A program made the translations under genes and the position numbers. A stretch of 64,000 bases of DNA, from positions 667,001-731,000 of the forward strand of contig CANXME010001258.1 of NCBI GenBank assembly GCA_948144175.1, in the 5' to 3' direction. This DNA is from Closterium sp. NIES-65. Taxonomy: Eukaryota > Streptophyta > Zygnematophyceae > Desmidiales > Closteriaceae. The notes under the pieces were generated by a model. It had not been told where the DNA came from. It worked only from the letters and a program-made list of their open reading frames with translations, and did no database searches. Of the stretch, positions 11,647 through 23,857 are shown in pieces; the stretch's first letter is position 1; the number at the start of each line of letters is the position of its first letter.

Positions 11647-11824
11647 GCTCTGATACCATGAGAAGAGTTGAACGAGAATGAGTTGACTAAGGAATGGAAG
11701 TGATACAAATATGCAACCCTAGAAATGTGTACCCCATATGGGCTACCCCACTATAGCCTACACAATAGTATAGCTTGACAAAGCCAGGCGGGCAACGCAG
11801 CCAGATCTCCTCGTGCAGTCTGCC

Positions 11825-14800
11825 CTATAAGAAGGTTGTGCTGAAGTCAAGAGAGTGCAGCTCGTAGTCACGCTGAGCGGCAACGTGCAGCAGCTCCCGT
11901 AGAGTGGTCATCTTCGGGGTGGGGGAGAAGGTCTGGAAGAAGTCGACTCCCTCCCGCTGATTGAAACCTCGAGCAACGTAACGAGCCTTGAAGACAAGCG
12001 GAGAACCTGGCGGCCGCTTCACCCTGAAAATCCACATGCCACTGGCGTTGTTCGCATCATGAGGGGGAACCTCGTCGACATAGGTGCCTGTGGACTTCCA
12101 AGATGCCATCTCTGCATCCATGGCTGTCTGCCACTGAGAGGAGTACTCACCCGCGATCGCCTCAGCGTAAGAGCGCGGGGTCGGGATGTCTGGAGCATCC
12201 GGGTCTCCCTCAGGGGCAAGCAGCATGCACACGAGATGAGGCGCAGCGGCTGCAAGACACTCAAGGTCCTCCTGCCTGTCCTCAAGGACGTCCGTGCCAA
12301 GAGCACACTCACCCCCGACGGACAAAGGATAGACAGACTCAGACTCAGCAACTAGACTAGCGGCGTAGTCTAGAAGACAGGCAGCAGCAAAGTCAACAAA
12401 CAGAGCGACTAAGGCAGATGGAGTAGTAGACTCAAACGACGGGTCAATGACAACTATGGCGAGCAGACGTGTGACAATACGGTGAGCAGCACGGGTGCGG
12501 TCAAACTCAGTCTCATGAATGATATGCAGAGAAGACGAAGGGGGGGATGGCAGGGAAACACGCTGCGGAGGAGAGGAAGGACGACGGACAACGAGGTGGG
12601 TGCCGGTGACAGCCGGCTGACGCGAACGAGGAACACGAGGACCGGAACGACCAGGACGGACAGGCAAGACAGGACGCGACGCAGGCTCACAACGCTTAGT
12701 AAGACCCCCCGTCTGCTCAGTGTAAGGAGCAGGCAGCGGTGAGCCAGGCTGTAAAGGAAGACAAGTAGACGAAGGGAGAGTAAGAACCAGGCAAAGCACA
12801 GAGGCAGACGGTGGCTGAGATGACGGAGACGGTGGAGCAAAGAACAGGTGGGGATGTGCAGTGCCACCAGCACCAGTAGCTCCAGAACCCCCAGCAACTC
12901 TTGCACCTCCAGCAGCTCTAGAACCCTCAGCGCCATCTCCTCCAGGATCAGCTACACCAGCAGCAGCACCCTCAGAACTGGCACCTCCAGTCTCAGGGTC
13001 TCTAGTCTCAGTGACTCCAGCAACAGCACCCCCTGACCTAGGGTCTCCAGCAGTAGCACCCTCTGGCTCAGCACCTCTAGCCCCAGCAGCTCCAGTACCT
13101 CTAGTACGAGCACTTCCGGGACGAGCACCAATTCCAGCACTAGTGACGTCAGCATAAGTACCTCCAGCGGCAGAGCCCTGAGCTCCAGAAGCACAACCCT
13201 GACGACAATCGTACCAGTCGTGCAGCTACTGTAAGGTGGACAAAGGCGGCTACTTCTAGGAGACCGCGCAACATCAGACTCAGAACCCTCAGCGTCAGCA
13301 CCCGCAACAGCTCTAGAACCTCCAGCGCCAGCACTCGCAGCAGCTCCAGAACCTCCAGCTCCAGCACCATCAGCAACTCCCGAACCTCCAGCTCCAGCAC
13401 CCTCAACGGCTCCAGAACCTCCAGCAAAAACAACTCCTGTAGCAGATTCACCAGCACCAGCGCCTCCTGCAGTAGGGCTTCTAGCTCCAGCAGCGTGACC
13501 CTAACGGCCACCGTACCACTCACGCAACTGCTGTGGGGAGAGAGGGAGTCGACGACGAGAGTGCAGCGGCGCCGCACCAGCGGAACGACTACGCAGACGG
13601 CCGCTCCAGGGAGACTGCTCACCAGACGCCTCACTACCTCCAGGTGCAGCACCCCCAGACTCAGTACTCCCAGGCACAGCATCCCCAGACTCCTCACACC
13701 TCGGCTCAGCATCTCCAGTCTCCGCACCCCCCGGCTCCGCACCTCCAAGCTCCGCACCCCCAGGCTCGGCACCCCCAGGCTCAGCACCCCCAGAAGCAGC
13801 ACCCCGGGCAAGACCACTCTGCAGGACCACAGTCACCAGTGACCTCAACCGGCGCAGTCAAGGGAGGAGGGTCTACCTGAGACACACCTGAAGGAGCAGG
13901 ACCGGGAGCGGGGAGGGGGTCTAGCTGGGGAGCACCTGGAGCGAGGAAGAGCGGTAGGGGGGGAAGAAGGGAAGACATGGTAAAAGGGAACCGACTCGTG
14001 GAACGTGACGTCCAAAGAGGGGAAGACACGGCACGAGGTGGGGTGGTAAAACTGCCAACCAAGCGCGTCAAGGACAAAGCCAAGGAAGACACAGGGAACA
14101 GCGCGGGCGGAAAGCTTGTCCGCGGTGGTATCGCGGACAAAGAAACGAGCACCCCAGATCCGGAAACGCGACGCATCGCCAACCTTCCCCGTCCACAACA
14201 GTGTGGGCGAGGTCTCCAGCAAGGAGACACGGGGCCAGAGGTTGAGCTTATGCGCGACGTACCTGACCGCAAACGGCCACAAAAAATGGGGGGGCAGCCG
14301 CATGGATCATGGAGGTACGAGCGACCTCCATGACTAAGCCAATGTGGCGCTCAGCAACTCCATTCTGCTGCGGAGAGGCCAGAAGCGTGAACGTCTGGCG
14401 GATGCCGTGCTCCGCACAAAAGGCTGCCAAGAGGTCTGAGGAGAACTCACCACCTCTGTCAGGGTGCAGACGCAAAACAGGAAGGTCCGACTCAAACCGC
14501 TTGCAGAGCTGGAGACAAACAGCGCGGATCCAGTGGATCAAAACATCAATGACATCCCACTTGCGCTGCAAGGGGAAGACCGTGGTGTAACGCATGTAGT
14601 CGTCGACGACCAGCAGGAAGTACCGCTCGTGCCCCTGTCCACAGATGCAGGCTGGGCCCCACACGTCCAGGTGGAGAGTCTACAGGGGAGCCTCTGTGAG
14701 AGGGAACGAGGAGGAGTGAGGAGCGGCGCACTGCCGCCCCTCAACACAGGGAAGACAGAGAGGAGCAAGCGAGGGTGGGAGGGGAGGGAGAACCCCGGGA

Positions 14801-15735
14801 AGACCAGAGACAAGGACACGGTGGTGCATGCTACAAAGACGCTGCACCGAGGGGTGACCAAGGAGGTGGTGCCAAAGGAGGGTCTGGTGCGACAAAGCGC
14901 GACACGAGCAGGGGAGCGCTAACTCACCTGACGCAGATGCAGACGCAGCGACCTGAGGGGACACCGTAGTCAGTGTGTACAAACTCGAGCCAGGCGCACG
15001 GGTAAACGTGGCCAGGTGCCGGCCCGTCCGGGAGCACGTACAGTGGGTCACGCGCTGACCTCCAGGAGTGAACTGGTCAACCCACTGGTCCAAGAGGTCA
15101 GCACCACTCACCAAGTTCGTAGAGAATGAGGGGAGGTGAAGACCTGACAAGGAGCCAGACGGGGCCGCCGGATACGGCAGGACCGTGGACGAGTGCGCAA
15201 GGACTAGACCCCTAGAGGGGTCTGCCAGGGAGACTACAACCGGCCGACTGAGCGGCGTGAGAGTGGTGCTGTCGCGAAAGAAGGAGCGGGAAGCACCTGA
15301 GTCAAGTGTGAAGGTGTACGAGGCCTCAGTAGGCGCAGTACCAGAGAGAGCAGACTCACCAGCACCTGGAGCTGCAGCCTCACCAGCACCTAGAGCAAGA
15401 GACACACGAGCACCTAAAGCAGCAGCCTCACCTTCACCGAGAGCAGCAGGCTCTATACCTGGGTCAGGCGGTACGCACAGGTAACAGGCACGGTCATGAC
15501 TAGCAGGCAATGCATACATGGCACTGAGAATAGCATCATAGTCAAGAGCAAATATATCTACCCTCTGCCCAAGCAGCTCCACCCAGTCGGGGAGCTCAGC
15601 CTCGTCGCCAAACTCGGTACGCCAAGCGTCGCTCAGACGGGCAAAGCAGCGGGACTGTGTGTGACTAAGCGTCCCGCAAGTCTGGCCCGTCCGATCACCT
15701 GTGCGAATGACGTACGGGCAGCGAACGGTACTCAA
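11825..15735 (-). pseudogene. Copia-5 gag-pol remnants
   Basis: Recognised in order on the minus strand: a Gag C-terminal segment with cysteines (CPYVIRTGDRTGQTCG...), protease 'FTLDSGASRSFF', GAG-pre-integrase 'LLWHHLLGHPSVQRL', integrase 'VVDDYMRYTTVFPL' and 'SPQQNGVAERH', a Ser/Gly/Ala/Pro repeat linker with LSPQQLREWY, and RT 'SWKSTGTYVDEVP...FKARYVARGF...HSLDFST'. The order is normal for Ty1/copia. Several breaks. Confidence 0.75.
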
Positions 15736-15759
15736 AGACCCTTTACTCTGAGCGTACCA

Positions 15760-17110
15760 CTCACGAAGCTGCTGGGGCGTAAGTGTCTCGCGCGGACGCC
15801 GCTGCAGCTGCAGCTGGCCACTGTCAGACGCTCCCGACTAACCACCTCTAGGGCGAGAGCCATGACGGCTACCGCAACAACCCCAACTAGCGTACCACTC
15901 ATGAAGTTGCTGGGGCGTGAGAGACTCGCGCGGACGTCGCTGGAGCAGCATCTGGCCACCGCCAGTAGCAGCAGTAGCAGTAGTAGTAGTAGCAGCAGCA
16001 GTAACAGAAGGAACAGCAGTAGCAGCAGTAGCAGCGTGGGCAGGGCAAGCGCGGCAGGCAGGCAGGTAGGCAGGCGTGGCACGCAGGCAGGCAGGCGTGG
16101 CAGGCAGGCAGGCAGGCAAGCAGGCAGGTGGCGCTATAGTGCGCGAACAAGGCAGGTGCTCACCAGTCGCTGTCAAGGCCGGCGCTCGGCGTACGGCAGC
16201 CAGGTAGGCACACGACGGAGGCGACGGCAGGGCCACGACACCTGTGGCAAAGTAGGGCCGTGACAGCTGGTGTAGGGCGGGACCGTGACAGCTGCAGGAG
16301 GCTCCGTGGCAGCTGCTACGAGGCGGGGCCATGACGGCAGCAGAAGGCTTCGTGGCAGCTGCTGTAGGGCGGGGCCGCGACTGTGGCAAGGCGCTCCGCG
16401 TGAGCTGCTTCCTGAGCGACAGCGACAGTCACGCAGGGGCGGCATCCAGAGGAGGGGCGTCGTGACAGGCCGGGGCGACGTCCAGGGGGGGACGCCGCGA
16501 CGAACGAGGGCAGCCGCGGCGCGCGGGCCTGCAGTGCGCAATGCGAGCTGCAGACGCGGCGCGCGAAGCCGTTGCGGGCTGCGCGAGGACGGCAGCCGCG
16601 GCGCGCGGGGCTGCAGCGCGACGTGCGGGCAGCTGACGCGACGCGCAGGGCTGCAGCGCGACGCGCAAGGATGCAGTGCGACGCGCGGGGCTACAGCGCA
16701 ACGCGCGGGGCTGCAGCACGTAGCGCGGGCTGCGGACGCGCCGCGTGGAGCAGCAGCAAGCCGCGCGCGGGGTGCTGCAGGGCGGGGCCAGGCGGGGCCG
16801 CGTCAGTGGCAGGTCGTGGCTGCGAGGAGGGGCGGAGCTCTCTCTTGACGGGCCTGCAGGGGCGGCTCGCGGGACTGACGGGCCTGCAGGCGACATGCGG
16901 GCCGTACGAGTCTGCAGTGGCGGCGCGTGGGCCTTACGGGCCTGTAGGGGCGGCGCGTTGGCCTAGGGCAGCAATAGGTAGCGCGAGAGCTACAGGACGG
17001 CGCGCGCAGCGCAGCACATCACAAGGCAAGGCGGGCAACACGTGGGGTAGCGTGGTAACCGCAACGGTAGGTGGGCCCGGAAAAAAAAAAGACGGTCCTA
17101 CGGACCTAAT
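15760..17110 (-). repeat. Copia-5 Gag-side repeats and GC-rich leader
   Basis: Two adjacent minus-strand copies of a 'LTPQQL(R/H)EWYA' peptide segment lie at about 15,750-15,920. These are followed by '(g)caggcaggcagg' and 'agtagcagcag' simple repeats (about 15,960-16,130). After them come 'gggctgcagcgcgacgcg' units (16,560-16,800) and the conserved 'gtaaccgcaacggtaggtg' before the primer site. Confidence 0.6.
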
Positions 17111-17612
17111 GCTCTGAAACCATGTTAGAAACTAGCAGCATGAATGAATGAACTATGAAAGGGTTGGGTACAAGTATGAAACCCTAAAAGGGGCTGTACC
17201 CCATATCGGCTACCCCACTACAGCCTAAAAATATATAGTGTGAGGATCTAGGATCGAGCTCAGAAAAGAGAATGTGAATTGAATGATCACCTGGGTACAA
17301 CACGAGGCTGTATATAGGCTAAACACAAGGCCCCGTAACCAGGTGTTACGCGAAGGCTCCGCGGGTCGCAAAGCGTCCCGAACAGATCCTTACCAAATTC
17401 GGTAAAAGGCGATTCGGCAACCGAAAAGCCAGAATTCAGAGCACACAACCTAGCTCGGTGCTATAACTATAATGAAATATAGGAAAGCACCTAGCCTAGG
17501 AAATCAAGCAATTCATGCATGCATATAATTATCCTATGCTAGGAATAGCATAATAAAGTAAGGCAAGCAAGCATAGCTGGCATAAGCCGTCGTACTCTCA
17601 CACGTCCCCCCC

Positions 17613-18614
17613 TCAAAGCTGGGTGGCGTGAGATACACCCTGCTTGACAAGATAGTCCTTGAGGGCGCGGCGTGCGTTGCCCATATCAGCTTCTGCAACC
17701 CAACTGTTTTCAGTGGGGTCGTATCCCTTCCAGCGTATCAGGAAATCGAGGGCCTTGCCGCCGCGGTGCCGATGAGTGAGAATGCTCTCCACTTCGTACT
17801 CTGGTTCATCCTGTATGAGAACAGGTGGTGGTGGCGGTAGCTGCCGTCCCTGAAACTGTTGGTTAGGGTCCTTGTAGGGTTTCAGTAGCTGGATATGGAA
17901 AGCGTTGTGAAGCTTCCATGAATCTGGTAAGCGCAAGCGGAATGTAACTGGTGTCACCTGTGCCTCAACGAGAAAAGGACCACAGAAGCGAGGTCGGAGT
18001 TTGGATGGGAGGTGAGACAAGTTCAAGTTGCGCGTGTCAAGAAGCACCTGATCCTCGACTGCTACTGAGTGATCACGTCGCTGACGATCGGCGTACTGCT
18101 TCAGGGAGTACTGCATCGTGGTGAGACGTCGCTGAGTCTTCTCCCATAGCTGCTGCATGGTGGTGACGAAGTCATGTGCGGCTTGGACGTGTGCCGATGT
18201 GGTTGGCTGCTGTGGTGTGAGTGGTTCCCATCCGTAACACAGGAACAAAAGAGTTTTCGCTGTGGCCGCACGTGATGCGGTATTGTAAGCAAACTCTAGG
18301 GTCGGTAACTGTGTGTCCTAGTGGCTGACGTTGTCCTTGCAAGCTGTGCGCAGTAACTGTTCAACCACTTGATTGAGTCGCTCTATCTGTCCGTCAGTCT
18401 GGGGGTGGTATGCTGAAGACATTGCAAGCTTTGTCCCCATGAGCTCCTTCCAGAACATACTGGTGAATTTTGGGTCTCTGTCTGAGATGAGTGTAGCGAG
18501 GATGCCGTGGATTGTGATGATGTGGTCGAAGAAGAGGCGAGCAGTTGCTTCAGCTGTAGCTGTGGCGTTGGTCAATATAAAGTGACCCATTTTGGAGAAC
18601 TTATCGATCACCAT
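17613..18614 (-). pseudogene. Chromovirus integrase C-terminal half with chromodomain
   Basis: The integrase core shows 'DKFSKMGHFI' and 'SSAYHPQTDGQIERLNQ' (near 18,380-18,600). A C-terminal region follows with 'LRPRFCGPFLVEAQVTPVTF', then a chromodomain 'YEVESILTHRHRGGKALDFL' continuing RWKGYDPTENSW. In this family the chromodomain steers insertion toward particular chromatin. It is part of a broken element. Confidence 0.85.
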
Positions 18615-18860
18615 GAGGATGGAAACATGTCCCCGTGAGGTCGAAGGAAGTCATGTGATGAAGTCGAGGCGAACGACCTGCCATGGCTACTCCGGTACAG
18701 GTAGAGGCTGAAGTAACCCTGCTTTTTTCTGCTTGCTGCTCTTCATCCGCTGGCACGTGTCGCAAGAGGTGACAAACTGCTGCACGTTTGCTGCCATCCC
18801 AGGCCAGTAGTAATACTTCGCTATTCTCGCTAACGTCTTGTTGCTCCCGAAATGTCCCGC

Positions 18861-21440
18861 CTATGGTACGTCGTCAAACTCCTCCAATAGGATCTGTCGT
18901 AGCAGGGTGTAATTTGGTACCCAAATCTTTCCTGAGCCTTTCCTTACAGCTAAGTCTTTCTCCCACTGTAACAGCTTTTGTTTCTTCATGTATGTCTGCT
19001 CGGTCAGACTCAGTCGGTATGGTGTGCGTGAGACGGGTTTCGCACCTTGTTCCTCCACGATCTCGTGCTCGTGGGTGCGTGCTGGAGGTACGCCCGCGGG
19101 TAGGTCGTCGGGCATTATATCCTTGTACTGCTCCAATACCTCCTTCACTGCTGCAGGTAGTTCTGCTTTCGGCTTCTCCTCCTCTGCTGCTGCCTTAACC
19201 AGTGCTAGGTAACCCGTGTTACTCTCGTTCACCATCTGTTCGAACCATGCCAGTGTCGTTTCAGGAATGTCCCCTGTATCCGTCCAGCTTCGCAGTGCTA
19301 TCCGCTTCCCGTTGTTGTAGATGCACACCTTGCTGTTGACCCAATCAATCTCGGGGTTGAACCGCTTCAGGAAATCTCATCCCAAGATAAAATCTAATCC
19401 TTTGATGTTGGTGACTGGTAGCTTCGGCTTCCACCTCAACGCACCGATATGCAGCTGTAGTGATGCTTTGCCGTGGATCGGAAGCTTCTTACCGTCCACC
19501 ATGGTTGCAGAAAACTGGGTCTCCTTCGCCTTCTCTCCAATTTTCTCCAATGTTTCGCGGTCACACACCGAGTGGGATGCATCACTGTCCACCAGTGCCT
19601 GGAGGCGTCACCCATTGCAGAACACCTCGAGGAGTAGTGGTCTCTGCTGCGCTGAGTAGCCAAAGAGGGTCTCATTAATAGGATCATAGGGTACACCAAA
19701 GTGAATACCTTCCCTTTTTCCTATACCCGACTCAGCACTTTCCAACTTCACCCGGGGGGTAGGAGAATTATTCCGTGGCTTGTATAATTGCTCCAAAGCC
19801 TGGGTGTCTCCTCTAAGCCTTGGCAGCTGTGTAGGCTTCACGTGTGGGCAATGGGGAGCCTTAACACTGTGCTGCGAGGAGAGAATATTAACTCCACGAA
19901 CGCACGACCCTTTTCTACGCTCCGTAGTACTTTGCCCAACTTCTTAGGTACCTGAATAATTTCTTAAGGCTTTTTCTTGGCCTCTAAACCCCCCCTGAAT
20001 TTTTCCAAGGCTTGAAAACCACGAGAAGAAATATTCTTCGTTACAGTATCTTTTTAGGATACTTTTAACGAATTCTTACTTTCGTGGGTGTTCGGCTGGA
20101 GTTTCCCGGTCGGTGCAAAGTCTTTTTTCGCGGAGTCTCCATTTGCCTCCGCGATTTCCCCTGATGCCGGCCGGTCGTGACATTTTAGATTCGCGCCATC
20201 ATTTTCTCCTTTTTTCACCCGCTCCGAAGTCGCCACGTCGTCGCCCTTTCCTGTTTTCCGGATCTTTACGTGATCGCCAGGTTGATCCGCAGCTACTGGC
20301 GACTGTTGTTTTTTTACTTCGGGGGTGCTCCACTGTTACCGCCCAGCAGTGCCGCAAGTGCCTTTTTCATCTTGTAGCACGACAAAGTCTGATGCCCCGC
20401 CGCGCCGCAAAACTCGCATTTTGTCGACTGCTGCTTCGCGTCGTATTTGTCGATGTCCATCGGTTCGGCGAACGTGGGGGGTGCCGATCGCTCCGTGCCG
20501 AATGTACGGTTTGGCGTGAAGCGTCGTGTTTTGGGTTGACCTCGAGTCAGCGAGTCGTATCGCTCGGCAGCACGCACGATGTCTCTGTAGCTATTGTAAT
20601 TTGCCGCAATCACCTGGCCGCTGAATCTCCTTTTTTAATACTTCTGTGTACGCCTAGATTTTTTCCCCTTCGGTCAGGTCGGTGATGCGGTTGAACAGTG
20701 ACTCCATCTGCTGCGTGTACTGTGCTACACTACTGTATTGCTTGTCTTGGTGTATCTGCTGCCACGCCAAGTAGGTCGTATTAATCGGTTCGAAGCGTTC
20801 GATTAAATCTGCCCGAAACTGCTGCCACGTTTTTGTTAGTAGATCTTCACTGTGGATGCCCGATTGATCCTGAAGAGGGTTACAGGCGCGTTTGCCTGGG
20901 GGGTTATGGGCGCACTGACCCGCTACTAAAAAACAAGCCCTTTTTTCCCAATGGTCTAGTGGTTGGGATTCTGACAGTTTTCTCCCCGCGGGCTACGTCG
21001 GTGTAGTGAATCCATTCGAGTGCTGGTCCACATAACAGTGTCGCTGCGAGCCGAATCCGTGCTGCATCGTGTTGCGGGGTCGAACACCGAATGGCCTCGA
21101 AGTAAATTTCGAGGGTTGCCACGAATCGCCGGGCGTCGGATCCCTTCGCGCTTGGATCAAACGCCTCAGGGAGCCTTGGTCGTTCTGCTTCGAGGTTCGG
21201 CGACAGTGGTGCCATCGGTACGTGAAATGTTGGTGTCACCACTTCTGCGGGTGTTGTCGCTGCTGTTGCGGTGGCGATCCCTGGTCGGTGTGTCAGAAGG
21301 GCCTCGAGCCGACGAAGCGTCGCGTGCGTCTGCTCCATGTCGGTGCGGAGGCTCGCGATGTCGCTCGTGGTCGCCCAGTTGTCGCCTTGGCCCTCCATGC
21401 CTGACATTAGCGCGTCTGAAAAACCAAATCGAGGGGGAGC
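18861..21440 (-). pseudogene. Chromovirus Gag, zinc knuckle, protease and start of RT
   Basis: Gag shows 'RPRLPEAFDPSAKGSDARRF' and 'RLAATLLCGPALEWIHY'. A zinc knuckle 'CEFCGAAGHQTLSC' lies near 20,400. A protease-like segment has 'DSDASHSVCDRETLEKIG' (DSxAS in place of DSGAS), and the RT N-terminus reads 'DLPAGVPPARTHEHEI'. The order is that of a chromovirus gag-pol. Broken. Confidence 0.75.
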
Positions 21441-21956
21441 GAAAAAACACGGAACCGGTTTTACGTACCCGTAATCGATGTTTAACTGTGTCGCCCCCGC
21501 GGTTTTTGAAGACTGGTTTGAGCGGTCTAAAAACTTCGCATGTAAACAGGCTTTGATTACCAAGTGTGAGGATCTAGGATCGAGCTCAGAAAAGAGAAAA
21601 TGAATTGAATGATCACCTGGGTACAACACGAGGCTATATATAGGCTCGATACAAGGCCCCGTAACCAGGTGTTACGCGAAGGTTCCGCGGGTCGCGTAGC
21701 GTCCCGAACAGACCCTTACCGAATTCGGTAGAAGGCAACTTGGTGGCAACCGAAAAGGCCAGAATTCGGTGCACGTAACCTAGCTCGGTGCTATAACTAC
21801 AATAAAATATAGGAAAGCACCTAGCCTAGGAAATCAAGCAATTCATGCATGCATATGATTATCCTATGCTAGAAATAGCATGATAAGGTAAAGGCAAGCA
21901 AGCATAGCTGGCATAAGCCGTCATACTCTCACATATAGCATATATATATTTTGACA

Positions 21957-22770
21957 CGTGAGAGAGCAGACTCACCAGCACCTGAGAGAGTAGACTCACT
22001 AGCACTGAGAGCGGCAACCTCACTAGTACCGAGAGCAGGAACCTCTATACCAGGGTCTAGCGGCACACACAGGTAACAGTCACTCTGAGCATGACGCTGA
22101 GCCGCCCAATGCTGAGAAAACCACTCACGAAGCTCTTGGGGTGTAAGGGGCTCACGCGGGCGCCGCTGCAGCTGCACCAGGCCACCTCCAGAAACTCCCA
22201 ACGGAGGAGCTGCACCGCGACTGCCACGACGGCCACTACGGTGAGACGCCCAACGCTTAGCAAACCACTCACAAAGCTCCTGGGGTGTAAGGGGCTCACG
22301 CGGACGCCGGTGCAGCTGCACTAGGCCACCTCCAGAACCTCCCAACGGAGTAGCTGCACCGCGACTGCTACTACGGCCACGACGCTGAGACGCCCAACGC
22401 TGAGCAAACCACTCACGAAGCTCCTGGGGTCTAAGGGGCTCACGCGGACGTCGCTGCAGCTGCACTAGGCGACCTCCAGAAACTCCCAACGGAGGAGCTG
22501 CACCGCGAGTGCCACTACGACCACTACGATGAGACGCCCAACGCTGAGCAAACCACTCTCGAAGCTCCTGGGGTGTAAGGGGCTCAAGCGGACGCCGTTG
22601 CAGCTGCACTAGGCCACCTCCAGAGACTCCCAATGGAGGAGCTGCACCGTGACTGCGACGACGGCCCCCACAACTCCCACCACTGTCTCCACTACTACCA
22701 CCACCCCCACTGCTGCCTCCACCGCCGCCACCACTCCCACCGCCGGTACCGCGAAGAGAAGTCATAGCAG
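21957..22770 (-). pseudogene. Copia-3 Gag-like frame with tandem LTPQELREWF units
   Basis: On the minus strand the frame begins MTSLRGTGGGS near 22,764. After a Gly/Ser tract it repeats a unit of about 145 bp four to five times between 22,110 and 22,660. Each unit encodes GLVQLQRRPREPLTPQELRE plus WFAQRWA. It ends in a segment like the Gag C-termini of Copia-4 and -5 (CYLCVPLDPGIE). No typical Gag N-terminal domain was recognised. It is part of a broken element. Confidence 0.65.
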
Positions 22771-23529
22771 GTACTAGGGTAGGCAGGGGCGGCGCATGTG
22801 CAGGAAAAGGCGACAGTCCGCCAGAGAAAGGCGGCCTGCTGCGGGAGGTAGGGCGCACGTGTAAGGTAGGTCGCGCGTAGGTAGGGTAGGGTGCACGGTG
22901 GCGTGTAGGCCAGGCGACGCAGCAGCGAGCCGCGCCCAGGCAGGGCAGGGCACAGGCGCAGGGCAGCCGCGAGGCGCGCGGGCGGCTGAGGCTGCGCGCG
23001 TGGCAGCACCGGGCCGCGCAAAGGCGGCGAACGCAGCGCGCGGGGCCGCTGCAGGCCGCGCAGGCGGCGGACGCAGGGCAGCCGCGGGCTGTGTGGGCGG
23101 CGGACGCGGCGCGCAAGGCAACCGCGGGCGAGGGCGGCAGCCGCGGCGCGCGGGGCTACTGCGGGCTGCGCGAGCTGCTGACGCAGCGCGCGGGGTAGCA
23201 GCGGGCTGCGCAAGGGTGGCGGACGCGACGCGCGGGGCAGCAGCGAGCTACGTACAGAATTAGGGTTTGCGCGCGCGTGCAGCGCAGCGCAGGCAAGGCA
23301 AGGCGCGCGCAGGCAGCGCAGCACAGGCAAGGTAAGGCGCGTGCGGGCGGCGCAACGCAGGCAAGGCGCAGGCAAGGCAAGGCGCGCGCTGGCAGCGCAG
23401 CACAGGCTATACAAGGCAAGGCGTAGGTAAGGCAAGGCACGCGCGGGCAGCGCAGCGCAGGCTACACGTAGGGCAGCTCAGTAACCACAACGGTAGGTGG
23501 GCCTGAAAAAACGGTCCTACGGACCTAGT
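22771..23529 (-). repeat. GC-rich leader of Copia-3
   Basis: About 760 bp of 'gcgcgcgggcggcg' and 'ggcaaggcaaggcgcgcgcgggc' irregular repeats, ending with the conserved 'aaccacaacggtaggtgggcc' just before the primer site at 23,530-23,541. Confidence 0.7.
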
Positions 23530-23857
23530 GCTCTGATACCATGTCAGAAACTACATGTAGGAATGAATGCATTATGAAAAAGTTGGGTACAAGTATGAAA
23601 CCCTAAACGGGGCTGTACCCCATATTAGCTACCCCACTACAGCCTAACCAGGGCCTCAGATTCACTTTTAGGGTCGTCACCCCATCAGGGTCCCCCTGCG
23701 TGTTAACTCTGATTTTCAGTGTCCCAAAAAAAAAAAGGTTGAAATGTCAGTGTTGCGAATTTTTAAAGCCTGATGCATCACTGTACCTTTTGCTAAAACA
23801 CCGACTCTCTATTAAAGTCCTACTTTTAGATAAATAGTCACAAGAAGAGTTCTAGTT

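Larger units (their letters stand above)
4590..11780 (-). mobile_element. Copia-4: long copia element inside the nest
   Basis: On the minus strand: 5' LTR 11,659-11,780 (122 bp), perfect primer site 'gctctgatacca' (11,647-11,658), a 1.2-kb GC-rich leader interrupted by a solo LTR, Gag (8869-10,422), then protease, GAG-pre-integrase, integrase, RT and RNase H down to about 4590. Only the 5' LTR is recognised as its own. Broken, about three breaks, so fairly recent compared with its surroundings. Confidence 0.7.
17239..21933 (-). mobile_element. Ty3/gypsy chromovirus inserted in the Copia-5 LTR
   Basis: LTRs are 17,239-17,602 and 21,565-21,933 (TGTGAGGATC...CTCTCACA, about 365 bp), roughly 7% different by eye, so it is moderately old. 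The flanking target duplication is 'tatag' (17,234-17,238 and 21,934-21,938). The purine tract is written 'cgtccccccc' beside the left LTR. The primer site is 'ggctttgattacca' (21,549-21,562), the 3' end of a tRNA that is not initiator Met. Parts on the minus strand: Gag (about 20,900-21,410), CCHC knuckle (about 20,340-20,430), protease (about 19,380-19,590), start of RT (about 19,000-19,150), integrase (about 18,320-18,960) and chromodomain (17,613-17,800). Broken, several breaks. Confidence 0.85.
11781..21956 (-). mobile_element. Copia-5: copia element with its 5' LTR split by a gypsy insertion
   Basis: On the minus strand: 5' LTR 17,123-17,238 plus 21,939-21,956 (134 bp without the insertion), primer site variant 'gctctgaaacca' (17,111-17,122), a GC-rich leader (about 16,390-17,110), Gag remnants (14,680-16,389), integrase (13,845-14,664), a repeat-rich linker (12,850-13,840) and RT (11,825-12,460). 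Copia-4 abuts its RT. Only one LTR is assigned. Broken, several breaks. Confidence 0.65.
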
